Source of the DNA: Microbacterium terregens
GTDB taxonomy: Bacteria > Pseudomonadota > Alphaproteobacteria > Sphingomonadales > Sphingomonadaceae
Direction: 5' to 3'
Assembly: GCF_027922045.1 (NCBI RefSeq)
Contig: NZ_BSEX01000003.1
Span: forward strand, 187,850 to 251,849
DNA length: 64,000 nt
Shown here: positions 49,308-57,973 of the stretch, piece after piece
Position numbering within the stretch: position 1 is the stretch's first letter
Layout: each line of letters opens with the position of its first letter
The notes under the pieces: model-generated
Told to the model about the DNA's origin: nothing
Seen by the model: the letters and a program-made list of their open reading frames with translations, nothing else
Databases searched by the model: none
Position numbers and translations under genes: made by a program

Positions 49308-51688
49308 GTCGTCGCGCCGGGCTTCGCGGTGAACAGGCGGACGCCGAACACCGGCCCGGCACTGCTGCGGTCATGCGGCACGAACTTCACCTTCACGCTC
49401 TGCTTGCCCTTGGTAAGTGCCTCGGGAAGCGGATATTCGACGTCGAAGAACTTGCCCGGCTGGTCGTTCTCCAGATGCTGGGTGGCGAGCTTCACATTGT
49501 CGACGAGGATGTCGAAGTCGCGCGCGCGCTCGCTGCCCCAATAGCTGGCCTGCAGGACGAGCGGGCCCGGCTTCACCTTCATCGAGAATTCGAAATAGCC
49601 GCCTGAGCGCGCGTCGCGACCGTTCCTGCCGCGGTACGAGACGGGGTATGAGATTTCGGAGGTGAGGTTGTGGTCGCGCTCCGGCTGCATCTCGCCCAGG
49701 TGCATGACGTCGACCGAACGGGCAGCAATGTCCTTCACGCGCGCCTGCTCGGCGAGGAACGCGACCTGCTCGTTCTTCCAGCCGGCTTCGCTGAAGCGCT
49801 TGAAATAGATCGCGCTGCGCCGTTCATACTGCGAGTAGAAGGGCACGAAGGTCAGGTCGGCGGGGCGCAGCAGCCCCTTGGTGGCATAGGATGCGCGACC
49901 CTGCGCCGGGGTAAAGGCGGCGAGCGGCTGTTCGCCGACCATCGCAGGATCCGCGCCCTGCCATTCGCCCTCGGCCGCACCGAGATCGGCTGCCAACACC
50001 ATCGGCCCGCGCACCACCGCGACCGTATTTGGGTCGCCCGGCGCGGATTCCAGCCGCAGTTCCAGGGGGAAGGTAATCGCGACCACGTCGCCGGCCTTCC
50101 AGCGCCGATCCACCACGGCATAGCCGTTGCCGATCGCGGGAGTGACGGGCTGGTCGTTGACCGTCACCTGCACGGTGTCGCCGGCCCACCCAGGTACGCG
50201 CAGCGCGATCGGGAAGCGTCCGCGCTTCTTCAGTGCAGCGAGCGTCAGGCGCGCACCGGGCTCGAACGGATAGCTGGTTTCGAGCGCGACCTGCGCGCCG
50301 CGCGTCTGCCACTGCGCTTCGGCCGGAATGTAGAGGTTGACGATCAGGCCACCCTCGCCTTCCCAGAAGATCGCCTCGCCATGCTTGGCGTGACTCTCCA
50401 TGCCGGAACCCACGCAGCACCAGAAGCTGTCCTCATAGGGTTCCGAATAGCCGCGCTTCGTGCCCGTCATCAGCGGCGTCATGTAGGTGAAGCCCCCGGT
50501 CTTGGGGTTCTGCGCCGACATGACGTGGTTGAGGTGCGCGCGCTCATAATAGTCGAACAGCGCGCCGTCGGGCTGCCAGTGATAGAGCTGCTGCGTCAGC
50601 TTGAGCATGTTGTACGTGTTGCAATGCTCGCACGTCTGCTCGGTGATGTGGTTGGCGATGCTGTCGGGTTCCGAGAAATACTCGCGGTCCGCATTGCCGC
50701 CGATCACATAGCTGTGGTGCTGCGTTACCGTCTTCCAGAAGAAGGTGGCGGCGTTGCGCTGCTCGGGTTTTCCGGTGAGGTCGTGGAGCCGCGCCAGGCC
50801 GATCAGCTTGGGCACCTGGGTATTGGCATGGAAGTTGGCGAGCTTGTCCTCGCCCGCGACCAGCGGATCGAGCACGCGATGGTCGTAGATCCGCTCCGCG
50901 ACCGCGAGCCAGCGCTTGTCGTTGGTGCGGGCGTAGAGCTCGGCATAGCTTTCGTTGAGGCCGCCGTATTCGCAACCCAGCAGCTTCTCCATCTGCGCGT
51001 CGTCGAGGGCCGCGAACACCCGCTCGAAATAGCCGCCGAGGCCGGTGACGACCTGCAGCGCCTTGGGATTGCCCCAGGCGCCGTGGATGTCGAGCAGGCC
51101 GGCGAACAGCTTGTGCACGGTGTAGAGCGGCGACCAGCTGCCGTTGAGGTCGAAGCCGCCCGAACGGATGTCGCCCTTCATCACCTCGGGGAAGATCTCC
51201 TCCCCGTCGACGATCGTGCCGTCCTTCCGCTTGCGCCCGAGCGCACCGACATAGCCGGTGCCGCGCTTCGCCTGCGCCTCGGCGAGTTCGTCGACGATAT
51301 AGTCGGCGCGGCGGCGGCATTCGGGATCGCCGGTCTGCTGCCACGTCAGCACCAGCGCAGTCATGTAGTGGCCGAGCGTGTGGCCCGCGATCGTGTCGTT
51401 CTCCCAGCCGCCATAGATCGGCGCCTTGGGCTCGAGCCCCGCATATTTGCGGAAGTTGTGGAGGAAGCGATCGGGATCGAGGCGATGCAGATAGCCGCGG
51501 TTGACCTCGACGGCGGTCGCATAGTCGGACGGCTTGAGCCGTACCGCCGCAAGCGGTAGCGGCTTGGGTTTGGCGGGCAGCAGCGACGCGTCCGGATTCG
51601 CCACCCGCGCCATCGCGCGCGCGCCTTGCGCTGCGAAAACCAACGTGGCTGCCCCTACCAGCAGTTCCCTACGGCTGCTCTCGATCAC
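49304..51688 (-). CDS. GH127 beta-L-arabinofuranosidase (DUF1680 family)
   Basis: GH127 enzymes hydrolyse beta-L-arabinofuranosides; the founding member HypBA1 acts on the arabinosides attached to hydroxyproline in extensin. The 794-residue protein has a Tat-like leader (SRRELLVGAATLVFA) and the (alpha/alpha)6 barrel (about 45-440). The Zn-thiolate site is visible: Glu354-x-Cys356 in TCEHCNTYN, and Cys424-Cys425 in FWCCVGSGME, the second pair supplying the cysteine nucleophile. A candidate acid/base Glu is at 336 or 340 (REYFSE). C-terminal beta-domains follow to 794. The start is GTG 51688 behind GGGAGAGG; the ATG 2 bp upstream is out of frame. It leads a four-gene operon (LDH2, DUF885, GH43). 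Confidence 0.92.
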   Translation of the reverse strand: MIESSRRELLVGAATLVFAAQGARAMARVANPDASLLPAKPKPLPLAAVRLKPSDYATAVEVNRGYLHRLDPDRFLHNFRKYAGLEPKAPIYGGWENDTIAGHTLGHYMTALVLTWQQTGDPECRRRADYIVDELAEAQAKRGTGYVGALGRKRKDGTIVDGEEIFPEVMKGDIRSGGFDLNGSWSPLYTVHKLFAGLLDIHGAWGNPKALQVVTGLGGYFERVFAALDDAQMEKLLGCEYGGLNESYAELYARTNDKRWLAVAERIYDHRVLDPLVAGEDKLANFHANTQVPKLIGLARLHDLTGKPEQRNAATFFWKTVTQHHSYVIGGNADREYFSEPDSIANHITEQTCEHCNTYNMLKLTQQLYHWQPDGALFDYYERAHLNHVMSAQNPKTGGFTYMTPLMTGTKRGYSEPYEDSFWCCVGSGMESHAKHGEAIFWEGEGGLIVNLYIPAEAQWQTRGAQVALETSYPFEPGARLTLAALKKRGRFPIALRVPGWAGDTVQVTVNDQPVTPAIGNGYAVVDRRWKAGDVVAITFPLELRLESAPGDPNTVAVVRGPMVLAADLGAAEGEWQGADPAMVGEQPLAAFTPAQGRASYATKGLLRPADLTFVPFYSQYERRSAIYFKRFSEAGWKNEQVAFLAEQARVKDIAARSVDVMHLGEMQPERDHNLTSEISYPVSYRGRNGRDARSGGYFEFSMKVKPGPLVLQASYWGSERARDFDILVDNVKLATQHLENDQPGKFFDVEYPLPEALTKGKQSVKVKFVPHDRSSAGPVFGVRLFTAKPGATT

Positions 51689-51704
51689 ATGCCTCTCCCG
51701 TGAA

Positions 51705-51743
51705 ATACGGTATACGATTACGGTGCGCTTCCCGCGGCGTCAA
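51705..51743 (-). promoter_or_regulatory. GH127 promoter with operator ATACNNTATACGAT
   Basis: The operator ATACGGTATACGAT is at 51705-51718, 16 bp before the GH127 start codon. On the minus strand a promoter-like pair TTGACG (51738-51743) and TAATCG (51715-51720) with 17-bp spacing overlaps it. This is the same motif as at 30335-30348 (one base differs), and it is placed to repress. Confidence 0.7.
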
Positions 51744-51771
51744 CCGCTGCCATCACCATGGTAGGTTCAAC

Positions 51772-51785
51772 ATCGTATAATGTAT
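51772..51785 (+). promoter_or_regulatory. Third operator copy, upstream of the DUF5695-like gene
   Basis: ATCGTATAATGTAT reads ATACATTATACGAT on the minus strand, matching ATACNNTATACGAT. It abuts a possible -35 (TTGACC, 51786-51791) for the plus-strand gene that starts at 51874. Together with the site at 51705 it brackets the divergent promoter region. Confidence 0.65.
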
Positions 51786-51873
51786 TTGACCTACAAAGCC
51801 CCGGCTGGTTTCATGCCGGTGAAGATACTGCCGTTGCTGCACCCTTGCCGCCGCAGACTAGGAGCCCCGCCGA

Positions 51874-54618
51874 ATGCACGTCCTGCGCACCCTGCCCCTC
51901 GTCGCTCTGCTAGCAGCCGTGCCGCTGGTCCCGGTCCTGCAGCCCGCCTGGTCCCAGGAAAAGCCGGTCAAGAAGGCGCCGAAGCCGATCGCGCGCACCG
52001 CGTATCGGACGGCAGACTTCCGCATGGAGCTGCGCAGCGACACGGGGACGCTCGCGCGTCTGTCCCCCAATGCCGAGCCCGCCTTCGACTTCGTGCCGGG
52101 CGCGCGTGCGGCGGAGCGGGCCGAGGACGGCTATGTCCATCTGGGCGACCTCAACCTGCGGCTGCGTACGCCCGGCGGCGCCTGGCAGGACTTCGCCTCG
52201 TCCAGGAAGCGTGCGCCGCTCCGCAAGCTCGCCGCGCGGCCGGGGACGCTCGCGGCCGCCGATATTACCACCAGCATGGGCGCGAGCTTTCCGCTGAAGG
52301 TGGAGCGACGCTGGGCGACCGAGGGCAAGGCGGTGGCGCTGCGCTTCACCCTCACCAACCCGGGCAGCACCCCGATCGAGATCGGCGGCCTCGGCATGCC
52401 GATGGTGTTCGACAACATCATCACCGATCGCGAGCTGGAAACGGCGCACGCGCAGGCGAGCTTCGTCGACCCCTATATCGGCCGCGACGCCGGCTACCTT
52501 CAGGTGACGCGCCTGAACGGCAAGGGCCCGGCGCTGCTGGTCATCCCCGAGCGCGGCACCCCGCTGGAGGCCTATCGCCCGATCGCAGAGGCCCGCCACG
52601 CCAGGCCCGGCGACATCTTCACCGACCGCAGCCCACGCGGCCAGACCTCGGAAGGCTTCTACGACTGGACGGTGGCCAGCAAGGGCTTTGCCGACAAGGA
52701 ATGGAAGAACGCCGGCGAGCAGTGGAACACGCCGACCAGCATCACTCTAGCACCGGGCGAGACCCGCACCATCGGCGTGCGGCTGGTGCAGGCACCCTCC
52801 ATCCGCGGGATCGAGAACACGCTGGTGCAGCAGGCGCGGCCCGTCGCCGTCGGCATCCCCGGCTATGTCGTGCCGACCGACATGGATGCATCGCTGTTCC
52901 TCAAGAGCACCCAGCCGGTCATCAAGGTCGAGAGCGAGCCCGCCGGCGCGCTTACCGCGACTCCGGCGGCGCCGGTCAACGGCTGGGCGCGCTATGCGGT
53001 GCGCGCGAGCGGCTGGGGCCGGGCGCGCCTTTCGATCACCTATGCCGACAACAGCGTCCAGACGGTGAGCTATTTCATCACCAAGCCGCTCGAACAGGCG
53101 GTGGCCGACCTCGGCCGCTTCTCGACGACGCGGCAATGGTATGACGACAAGTCCGACCCGTTCCGCCGCGGCCCCTCCGTCATGTCCTATGATCGCGAGG
53201 CGAACCGCATCGTCACACAGGACGCGCGTGTCTGGATCGCGGGCCTGAGCGATGAGGGCGGTGCCGGCGCCTGGGTCGCCGCGATGATGAAGCAGCTCGA
53301 CAACCCCGTGCGCGAGGAGGTCGCCAAGCTCGAGCGGATGGTGAACGAGACGGTGGTCGGCAAGCTGCAGGTCGCGAGCGGCCCGCAAGCGGGCGCGGTC
53401 AAGAAGAGCCTGTTCTACTACGAGCCCGGGCAGCACGCGGATTATTACGACCCGGGGCTGAACTGGAAGAACTGGACGGCGTGGACGAAAAAGCAGTCGG
53501 ACGACCTCGGCCGCAGCTACAACTACCCGCACGTGGCGGCGGGCCACTGGGTGCTCTACCGGCTCGCCCGCAACCACACCGGCCTGGTGAAGACCCACAA
53601 TTGGCGCTGGTATCTGGAGCATGCCTACCAGACCACGGTCGCGATGATGCGCGACGCGCCGCATTATGCGCAGTTCGGCCAGATGGAGGGCGACGTGTTC
53701 GTCGACATCCTCAAGGACCTGAAGCGCGAAGGGATGGCGCCCGAGGCGGCCGAGATGGAGCGGCTGATGAAGGGTCGCGCCGACCATTGGAAGACCCTGC
53801 CCTATCCGTTCGGCAGCGAGATGGCGTGGGATTCGACCGGCCAGCCCGAGGTCTATGCGTGGATGCGCTATTTCGGCCACCAACCGCAGGCCGACGAAAC
53901 GCGCGAGGTGATCCTCGCCTATGACCCGGCCGTCCCGCACTGGGGCTATAACGGCAATGCGCGCCGCTACTGGGACTTCCTCTATGGTGGCAAGGTCCCG
54001 CGGATCGAGCGGCAGATCCACCATTATGGCTCGACCCTCAACGCGGTGCCGCTGTTCGACGCCTTCCGCGCGAACCCCAAGGACACCCACCTGCTGCGCA
54101 TCGCCTATGGCGGGTTGATGGGCGGCATCACCAACATCGACCAGGAGGGCTTCTCCAGCGCCGCCTTCCACTCCTATCCCGACATGATGCAGTGGGACGC
54201 CTATACCGGCGACTATGGCATGGGCTTTTTCGGCCACGCCTATGCGACGGCGACCTATCTGGTGAACGACCCGACCTTCGGCTGGCTTGCCTATGGCGGC
54301 AACCTGAAGCAGCAGGGCGGCACGCTGCACGTCGAGCCCCGGGACAGCGCCCGCACCCGCCTGTTCGTGGCGCCGGCCGGACTGTGGCTGACGTTGGAAG
54401 CCGGCAAGATCGACGCGGCGGACTATGATCCCGCGAGCGGCCGGGTGACGCTGACGCTGTCGGGCAAGACGCGCTTCACCCCAGCGGCGCGCCTGCTGGT
54501 GGAGACCACGGTCGCGGGCGCCCGCACCTATGCGGTCGACGGCGCAACGGTGGAGCGTGGGGCCTATACGATCCCGCTGGCGGCCAGCGGCACGCGCGTG
54601 ACCCTCACGCCCCGGTAG
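51874..54618 (+). CDS. DUF5695-like secreted protein, probable glycosidase
   Basis: The 914-residue protein has a Sec signal (cut after WSQ, about 28), an N-terminal beta-sandwich region (about 45-390) and a large helical domain (about 395-780) rich in Trp/Tyr/His (SYNYPHVAAGHWVLYRLARN, NWRWYLEHAYQT, HWGYNGNARRYWDFLYGG). It ends in a further beta region. The architecture resembles (alpha/alpha)6-barrel glycosidases and the DUF5695 family as I remember it. Catalytic residues are not known. AGGAG lies 9 bp before the ATG. It is divergent from GH127 and shares its operators, so it likely acts on the same polymer. Confidence 0.65.
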   Translation: MHVLRTLPLVALLAAVPLVPVLQPAWSQEKPVKKAPKPIARTAYRTADFRMELRSDTGTLARLSPNAEPAFDFVPGARAAERAEDGYVHLGDLNLRLRTPGGAWQDFASSRKRAPLRKLAARPGTLAAADITTSMGASFPLKVERRWATEGKAVALRFTLTNPGSTPIEIGGLGMPMVFDNIITDRELETAHAQASFVDPYIGRDAGYLQVTRLNGKGPALLVIPERGTPLEAYRPIAEARHARPGDIFTDRSPRGQTSEGFYDWTVASKGFADKEWKNAGEQWNTPTSITLAPGETRTIGVRLVQAPSIRGIENTLVQQARPVAVGIPGYVVPTDMDASLFLKSTQPVIKVESEPAGALTATPAAPVNGWARYAVRASGWGRARLSITYADNSVQTVSYFITKPLEQAVADLGRFSTTRQWYDDKSDPFRRGPSVMSYDREANRIVTQDARVWIAGLSDEGGAGAWVAAMMKQLDNPVREEVAKLERMVNETVVGKLQVASGPQAGAVKKSLFYYEPGQHADYYDPGLNWKNWTAWTKKQSDDLGRSYNYPHVAAGHWVLYRLARNHTGLVKTHNWRWYLEHAYQTTVAMMRDAPHYAQFGQMEGDVFVDILKDLKREGMAPEAAEMERLMKGRADHWKTLPYPFGSEMAWDSTGQPEVYAWMRYFGHQPQADETREVILAYDPAVPHWGYNGNARRYWDFLYGGKVPRIERQIHHYGSTLNAVPLFDAFRANPKDTHLLRIAYGGLMGGITNIDQEGFSSAAFHSYPDMMQWDAYTGDYGMGFFGHAYATATYLVNDPTFGWLAYGGNLKQQGGTLHVEPRDSARTRLFVAPAGLWLTLEAGKIDAADYDPASGRVTLTLSGKTRFTPAARLLVETTVAGARTYAVDGATVERGAYTIPLAASGTRVTLTPR

Positions 54619-54625
54619 GCGAACG

Positions 54626-54653
54626 CGGGAGCGGCGGAGGGCCGCCGCTCCCG
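54626..54653. terminator. Hairpin between convergent genes
   Basis: Perfect 12-bp arms CGGGAGCGGCGG (54626-54637) and CCGCCGCTCCCG (54642-54653), 4-nt loop, followed by TTCCTT on the plus strand. It lies between the DUF5695-like gene and the manganese catalase. Confidence 0.8.
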
Positions 54654-54658
54654 TTCCT

Positions 54659-55534
54659 TCAGGATGCAGCCGGCGGTGTCGGCACCTTCTGGGTCCCGTA
54701 GAGGCGCGGGTCCGTCGGCCCGAGCTCGAGCGGCGGGCCCATGGCCGGCGGCTCGGCGATGAATTCGAACTCGCCCTTGCCGTCCATCGACGGGCCCGAT
54801 GCCCAGCGGCCGGTGGCGCTTTCGCCGCCGCGCGAATGCTGGAGATACTTGTACGCGAATTCCTCGCGCTGCAGTTCCTGGGGGAAGGTGATCGGGTTCG
54901 GCGTCTCGTCCAACCCTTCGGCCTCCAGTTCCGCGATCGCGGCCAGCCACTGGTTCTGGTGCATGGTATCGCGCGCGATCAGGTAGCTCAGCATGTCCTT
55001 CACGCCGGGATCGTCCGTCATGTTGTACAGGCGCGCCGCCTGGAGGCGACCCTGGCTCTCGGCCGTCACGTTGAAGCGGAAGTCGGCGAGCAGGTTGCCG
55101 CTCGACGTGATGTAGTCGGCAGTCCAGCGATTGCCCTGCGAGTCCACCGGCATCGCGCCGCCGCCGCTGACGATCGCGTGCTGCGGGCTCATGCTCGCGA
55201 ACACCACGTCCTCGACGCGCGCGCCACCCATCACCGCGCCGACGATCGAATCCTTGGCGGCATGTTCCTGCGCTTCCACCGGAGACTGTTCGAGCAGGCG
55301 TGCGACCGTGGTGGCGAGCATCTCGACGTGGCCGATTTCCTCGGTGCCAATGTCGAAGGTCATGTCGCGATACTTGATCGGGCCGCGGCTGTTCCAGGCC
55401 TGGAACATATAGCCCAGCATCACGCTGATCTCGCCCCACTGGCCGCCGATCAGTTCCTGAAGCTTCTTGGCGTAGAGGGGATCAGGACGCTCGGGCGTAC
55501 AGTTGTAGGCCGCCTCCTTGATGTGGATGAACAT
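54659..55534 (-). CDS. Manganese catalase
   Basis: This non-heme catalase removes hydrogen peroxide with a dimanganese centre in a four-helix bundle. The 291-residue protein shows the ligands in the expected places: Glu35 (WGEIS), Glu66 and His69 (GTEEIGHVE), a Glu near 159 (FNVTAESQGR) and His192 (DTMHQNQW). The ATG at 55534 is right: GGAGGAG precedes it and it gives the conserved MFIHIKEAAYN start. It is monocistronic. Confidence 0.94.
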   Translation of the reverse strand: MFIHIKEAAYNCTPERPDPLYAKKLQELIGGQWGEISVMLGYMFQAWNSRGPIKYRDMTFDIGTEEIGHVEMLATTVARLLEQSPVEAQEHAAKDSIVGAVMGGARVEDVVFASMSPQHAIVSGGGAMPVDSQGNRWTADYITSSGNLLADFRFNVTAESQGRLQAARLYNMTDDPGVKDMLSYLIARDTMHQNQWLAAIAELEAEGLDETPNPITFPQELQREEFAYKYLQHSRGGESATGRWASGPSMDGKGEFEFIAEPPAMGPPLELGPTDPRLYGTQKVPTPPAAS

Positions 55535-55672
55535 GCGAAACTCCTCCGATTGCGGTGACGCCTGAGGAAACCTGCCGGCCTCTGGCATCCCGCAAGCGCT
55601 CCGCAGGGAACGAAGGTTCGTACGGCTGCGACGGGAGGAGGCGCACAGCGGACATTACGCTCGCGTATTCTA

Positions 55673-56143
55673 CTAGGTTAGGATTTCGCCCTCACCACCC
55701 GAGCGTGCGAAGATCTGAACGAGATTCGTGTACCGCATGACGGTGCGACCATGCTGGTTGGTGACGGTGACGCCGATGCGCACCACCCCGCGGTCCGGCT
55801 TGGTTCGCGACCTGGTGACCTCCAGGACCTCCCGGCGTGCGCGCAAGACGTCGCCTGGCCGCACCGCCTCCTCCCAGCGAAGCTCGTCGAGCTGGAGCCC
55901 AAGCAGCGGCATGTCGCCGAGCGGGCTGGTCTCCACCGTATCGCGCATCACCAGCGCTGCGACGTGCCAGCCGCTCGCGATGATCCCGCCAAACCGTCCC
56001 TGCGCCGCCGCCACCGGATCGACGTGCATCGGCTGCGGATCATAGGCCGTGGCAAAGGCGATCACCGCATCCTCGGTGATCGGGATCGGCCCGCCCTCCC
56101 AGGTTTCACCGACGGACAGGTCTTCGAGATAGCGAGCAGCCAT
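55673..56143 (-). CDS. MaoC-like (R)-specific hydratase
   Basis: This is a 156-residue hot-dog-fold protein. The hydratase-2 motif is present: FATAYDPQPMHVDPVAAAQGRFGG in part (YDPQPMHVDP, with Asp and His of the catalytic dyad, then FGGIIASGWH). Relatives hydrate enoyl-CoA thioesters; the substrate here is unknown. The gene is 11 bp downstream of the trehalase stop, so it could be cotranscribed with it, an odd pairing. Confidence 0.88.
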   Translation of the reverse strand: MAARYLEDLSVGETWEGGPIPITEDAVIAFATAYDPQPMHVDPVAAAQGRFGGIIASGWHVAALVMRDTVETSPLGDMPLLGLQLDELRWEEAVRPGDVLRARREVLEVTRSRTKPDRGVVRIGVTVTNQHGRTVMRYTNLVQIFARSGGEGEILT

Positions 56144-56154
56144 GGAAGCCCCTT

Positions 56155-57732
56155 TCAGCGGGTGCGGACCGGCGCGCCGATATCCGGGTAGCGCTCCAGA
56201 ATCGCGCTTGCCACGCCATTGGTCCAGCCGAAGCCGTCCTGCGTCGGATACTCGCCGCCGCCACCGGGCTTGCGCTCCTCGACGTCGTATTTCTCGAGCA
56301 TCTTGCCGGTTTCGGCATAGGCGGTGGCGACCGTGTCGATCCAGCGGCGTGCGATCTCACGCGCGAGTTCCGGCTGGCCGGAGCGTTCCAGGCCCGCGAT
56401 CGCGATCCACTGCAGCGGTGCCCAGCCGTTGGGTGAATCCCATTGCTGGGCGGTCCGCAGCGGCGTGGTCCGCAGCCCACCCGTCGCGAGCAGCGTCCGA
56501 CGCACCGTCGCCGCGACGGCGGCAGCCTGCCTGGGAGACGCGGCGCCCGCGAACAGCGGATAGAGCATCGCGGCGGACAGGCGCGGCGTGGCGGCGCGCG
56601 CGACGCGGTCCCAATCCGCATAGCGCCCCTCCTTCGCCACCCAGAAATAGCGGTCGAGCGCAGCGCGGCGCTTGCTTGCAAAGGCGGCGAACCGGGTGGC
56701 GCAGCCCTGGTCGCCCGCGGCCGCACACCGGCGCGCGATCGAATCCTCCAGGATCAGCATCAGGCTGTTGAGGTCGACCGGCACGATGTCGGTGGTGCGG
56801 ATCGAGGCGAGGCGCCGCGGATCGGCGAGCCACCGGCTGCTAAAGTCCCACCCGCTCTCCGCCCCTGCGCGCAGGTGCCGGTAGAGGATTTCGGCAGGGC
56901 GCGAAGCGTCTTCCTTCGCGGTGGCCACGTCCTCGGCGTAGGATTCATCGCGCGGCAGCGGGCGATCGTCCCAATAGCGGTTGAGCAGCGTTCCGTCCGG
57001 CATGCGCACCACGCGCGCGCAGGCACCCGATGCATCCAGACACGCGGCGCCCTGCATCCAATAGCCATGCTCGCGCTTCAGCGCCGCGAGCCGGCGCACA
57101 GCGAGCGCGGGATCGGCATCCTTCGACAGATCGAGCATCAGCGCGAAGAAGGGCGGCTGCGAACGGCCGAGATAATAGGTCCGCATGCCGTTGGGGATGT
57201 GGCCATAGCGCTCGATCGTGTCGGTAAAGTCCGCGAGCATCGATTCCACCAGCGGCTGCTCCCCGTCGACGGTCAGGCCCAGCATCGTGAAGTAGCTGTC
57301 CCAATAGTAGATCTCACGGAAGCGGCCGCCCGGCACCACATAGGGGGCCTGCATCGGCAGCGCCGAACTGCCCGCCGGCACCGGCTCCGGCTGGCGCACC
57401 AGCGTCGGCCAGAGCGTGCGGATGTGGCGGCGCAGGTCCGCGGCCTCGCGGTCGTTCACGCCCGGCACGACGAAGTTGGCGAGCACAAAGGCGCGCAGCG
57501 CCTCCGGCGTGGTCGGCCCGGCGCGGCGATACTCGGCCAGGATCGCCTCGGGTGCGCGCTTCGGCACTGCATCGACGAAGGTCTTGCCGTCGGGGAAGAT
57601 GCGCCCGGTCTGCACCGCGCTGAAGAGGGGGCCGTAGATGTCGGCAGGCGATTGCTGCTGCGCGGGAAGCGGGCTCGCGACCAGTGCCGAGAGCGCAAGC
57701 AACCCGCCGATCAGCGAACGCGAAAGCATCAT
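56155..57732 (-). CDS. treA: Periplasmic trehalase (GH37)
   Basis: This inverting enzyme splits trehalose into two glucose molecules. The 525-residue protein has a Sec signal (cut after PAQ, about 25) and the GH37 signatures PGGRFREIYYWDSYFTMLGL in part (PGGRFREIYYWDSY) and QWDSPNGWAPLQW. The catalytic Asp lies in ESGWDFSSRW, and the catalytic Glu region is GGGEYPTQDGFGWTNG. Length fits TreA. It is divergent from the TonB receptor gene; trehalose may be a carbon source or released osmolyte. Confidence 0.94.
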   Translation of the reverse strand: MMLSRSLIGGLLALSALVASPLPAQQQSPADIYGPLFSAVQTGRIFPDGKTFVDAVPKRAPEAILAEYRRAGPTTPEALRAFVLANFVVPGVNDREAADLRRHIRTLWPTLVRQPEPVPAGSSALPMQAPYVVPGGRFREIYYWDSYFTMLGLTVDGEQPLVESMLADFTDTIERYGHIPNGMRTYYLGRSQPPFFALMLDLSKDADPALAVRRLAALKREHGYWMQGAACLDASGACARVVRMPDGTLLNRYWDDRPLPRDESYAEDVATAKEDASRPAEILYRHLRAGAESGWDFSSRWLADPRRLASIRTTDIVPVDLNSLMLILEDSIARRCAAAGDQGCATRFAAFASKRRAALDRYFWVAKEGRYADWDRVARAATPRLSAAMLYPLFAGAASPRQAAAVAATVRRTLLATGGLRTTPLRTAQQWDSPNGWAPLQWIAIAGLERSGQPELAREIARRWIDTVATAYAETGKMLEKYDVEERKPGGGGEYPTQDGFGWTNGVASAILERYPDIGAPVRTR

Positions 57733-57859
57733 GTCTTGTCCTCTCGTCAGCGTAGCGCGCCGGTTGTGCCCAGATGCCGACCGATCAGCAACCCGGACAT
57801 CCCGTTCCCCTACCGGCGCTACTCTGTGGCAAAAAAGCAGCAGTGAGCCGGCCTCGTAT

Positions 57860-57958
57860 CTTGTACCTATCGCCGCAACTCGGAGAAACTACTATAACAG
57901 CTCTTGGGATGAAGATCCCATATTTGACGCCGACCAGATTAGAGTCGGAAGGTACAAG
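57860..57958. promoter_or_regulatory. Inverted half-sites upstream of trehalase and TonB receptor
   Basis: CTTGTACCT (57860-57868) and AGGTACAAG (57950-57958) are a perfect inverted pair 81 bp apart in the 241-bp divergent region. Between them lie a hairpin TGGGAT-GAAG-ATCCCA (57905-57920) and CCGAC/GTCGG (57930-57948). The second half-site is 16 bp before the receptor start. This could be a looping operator for an unidentified regulator. Confidence 0.45.
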
Positions 57959-57973
57959 TGTAGGGGATGAGAC

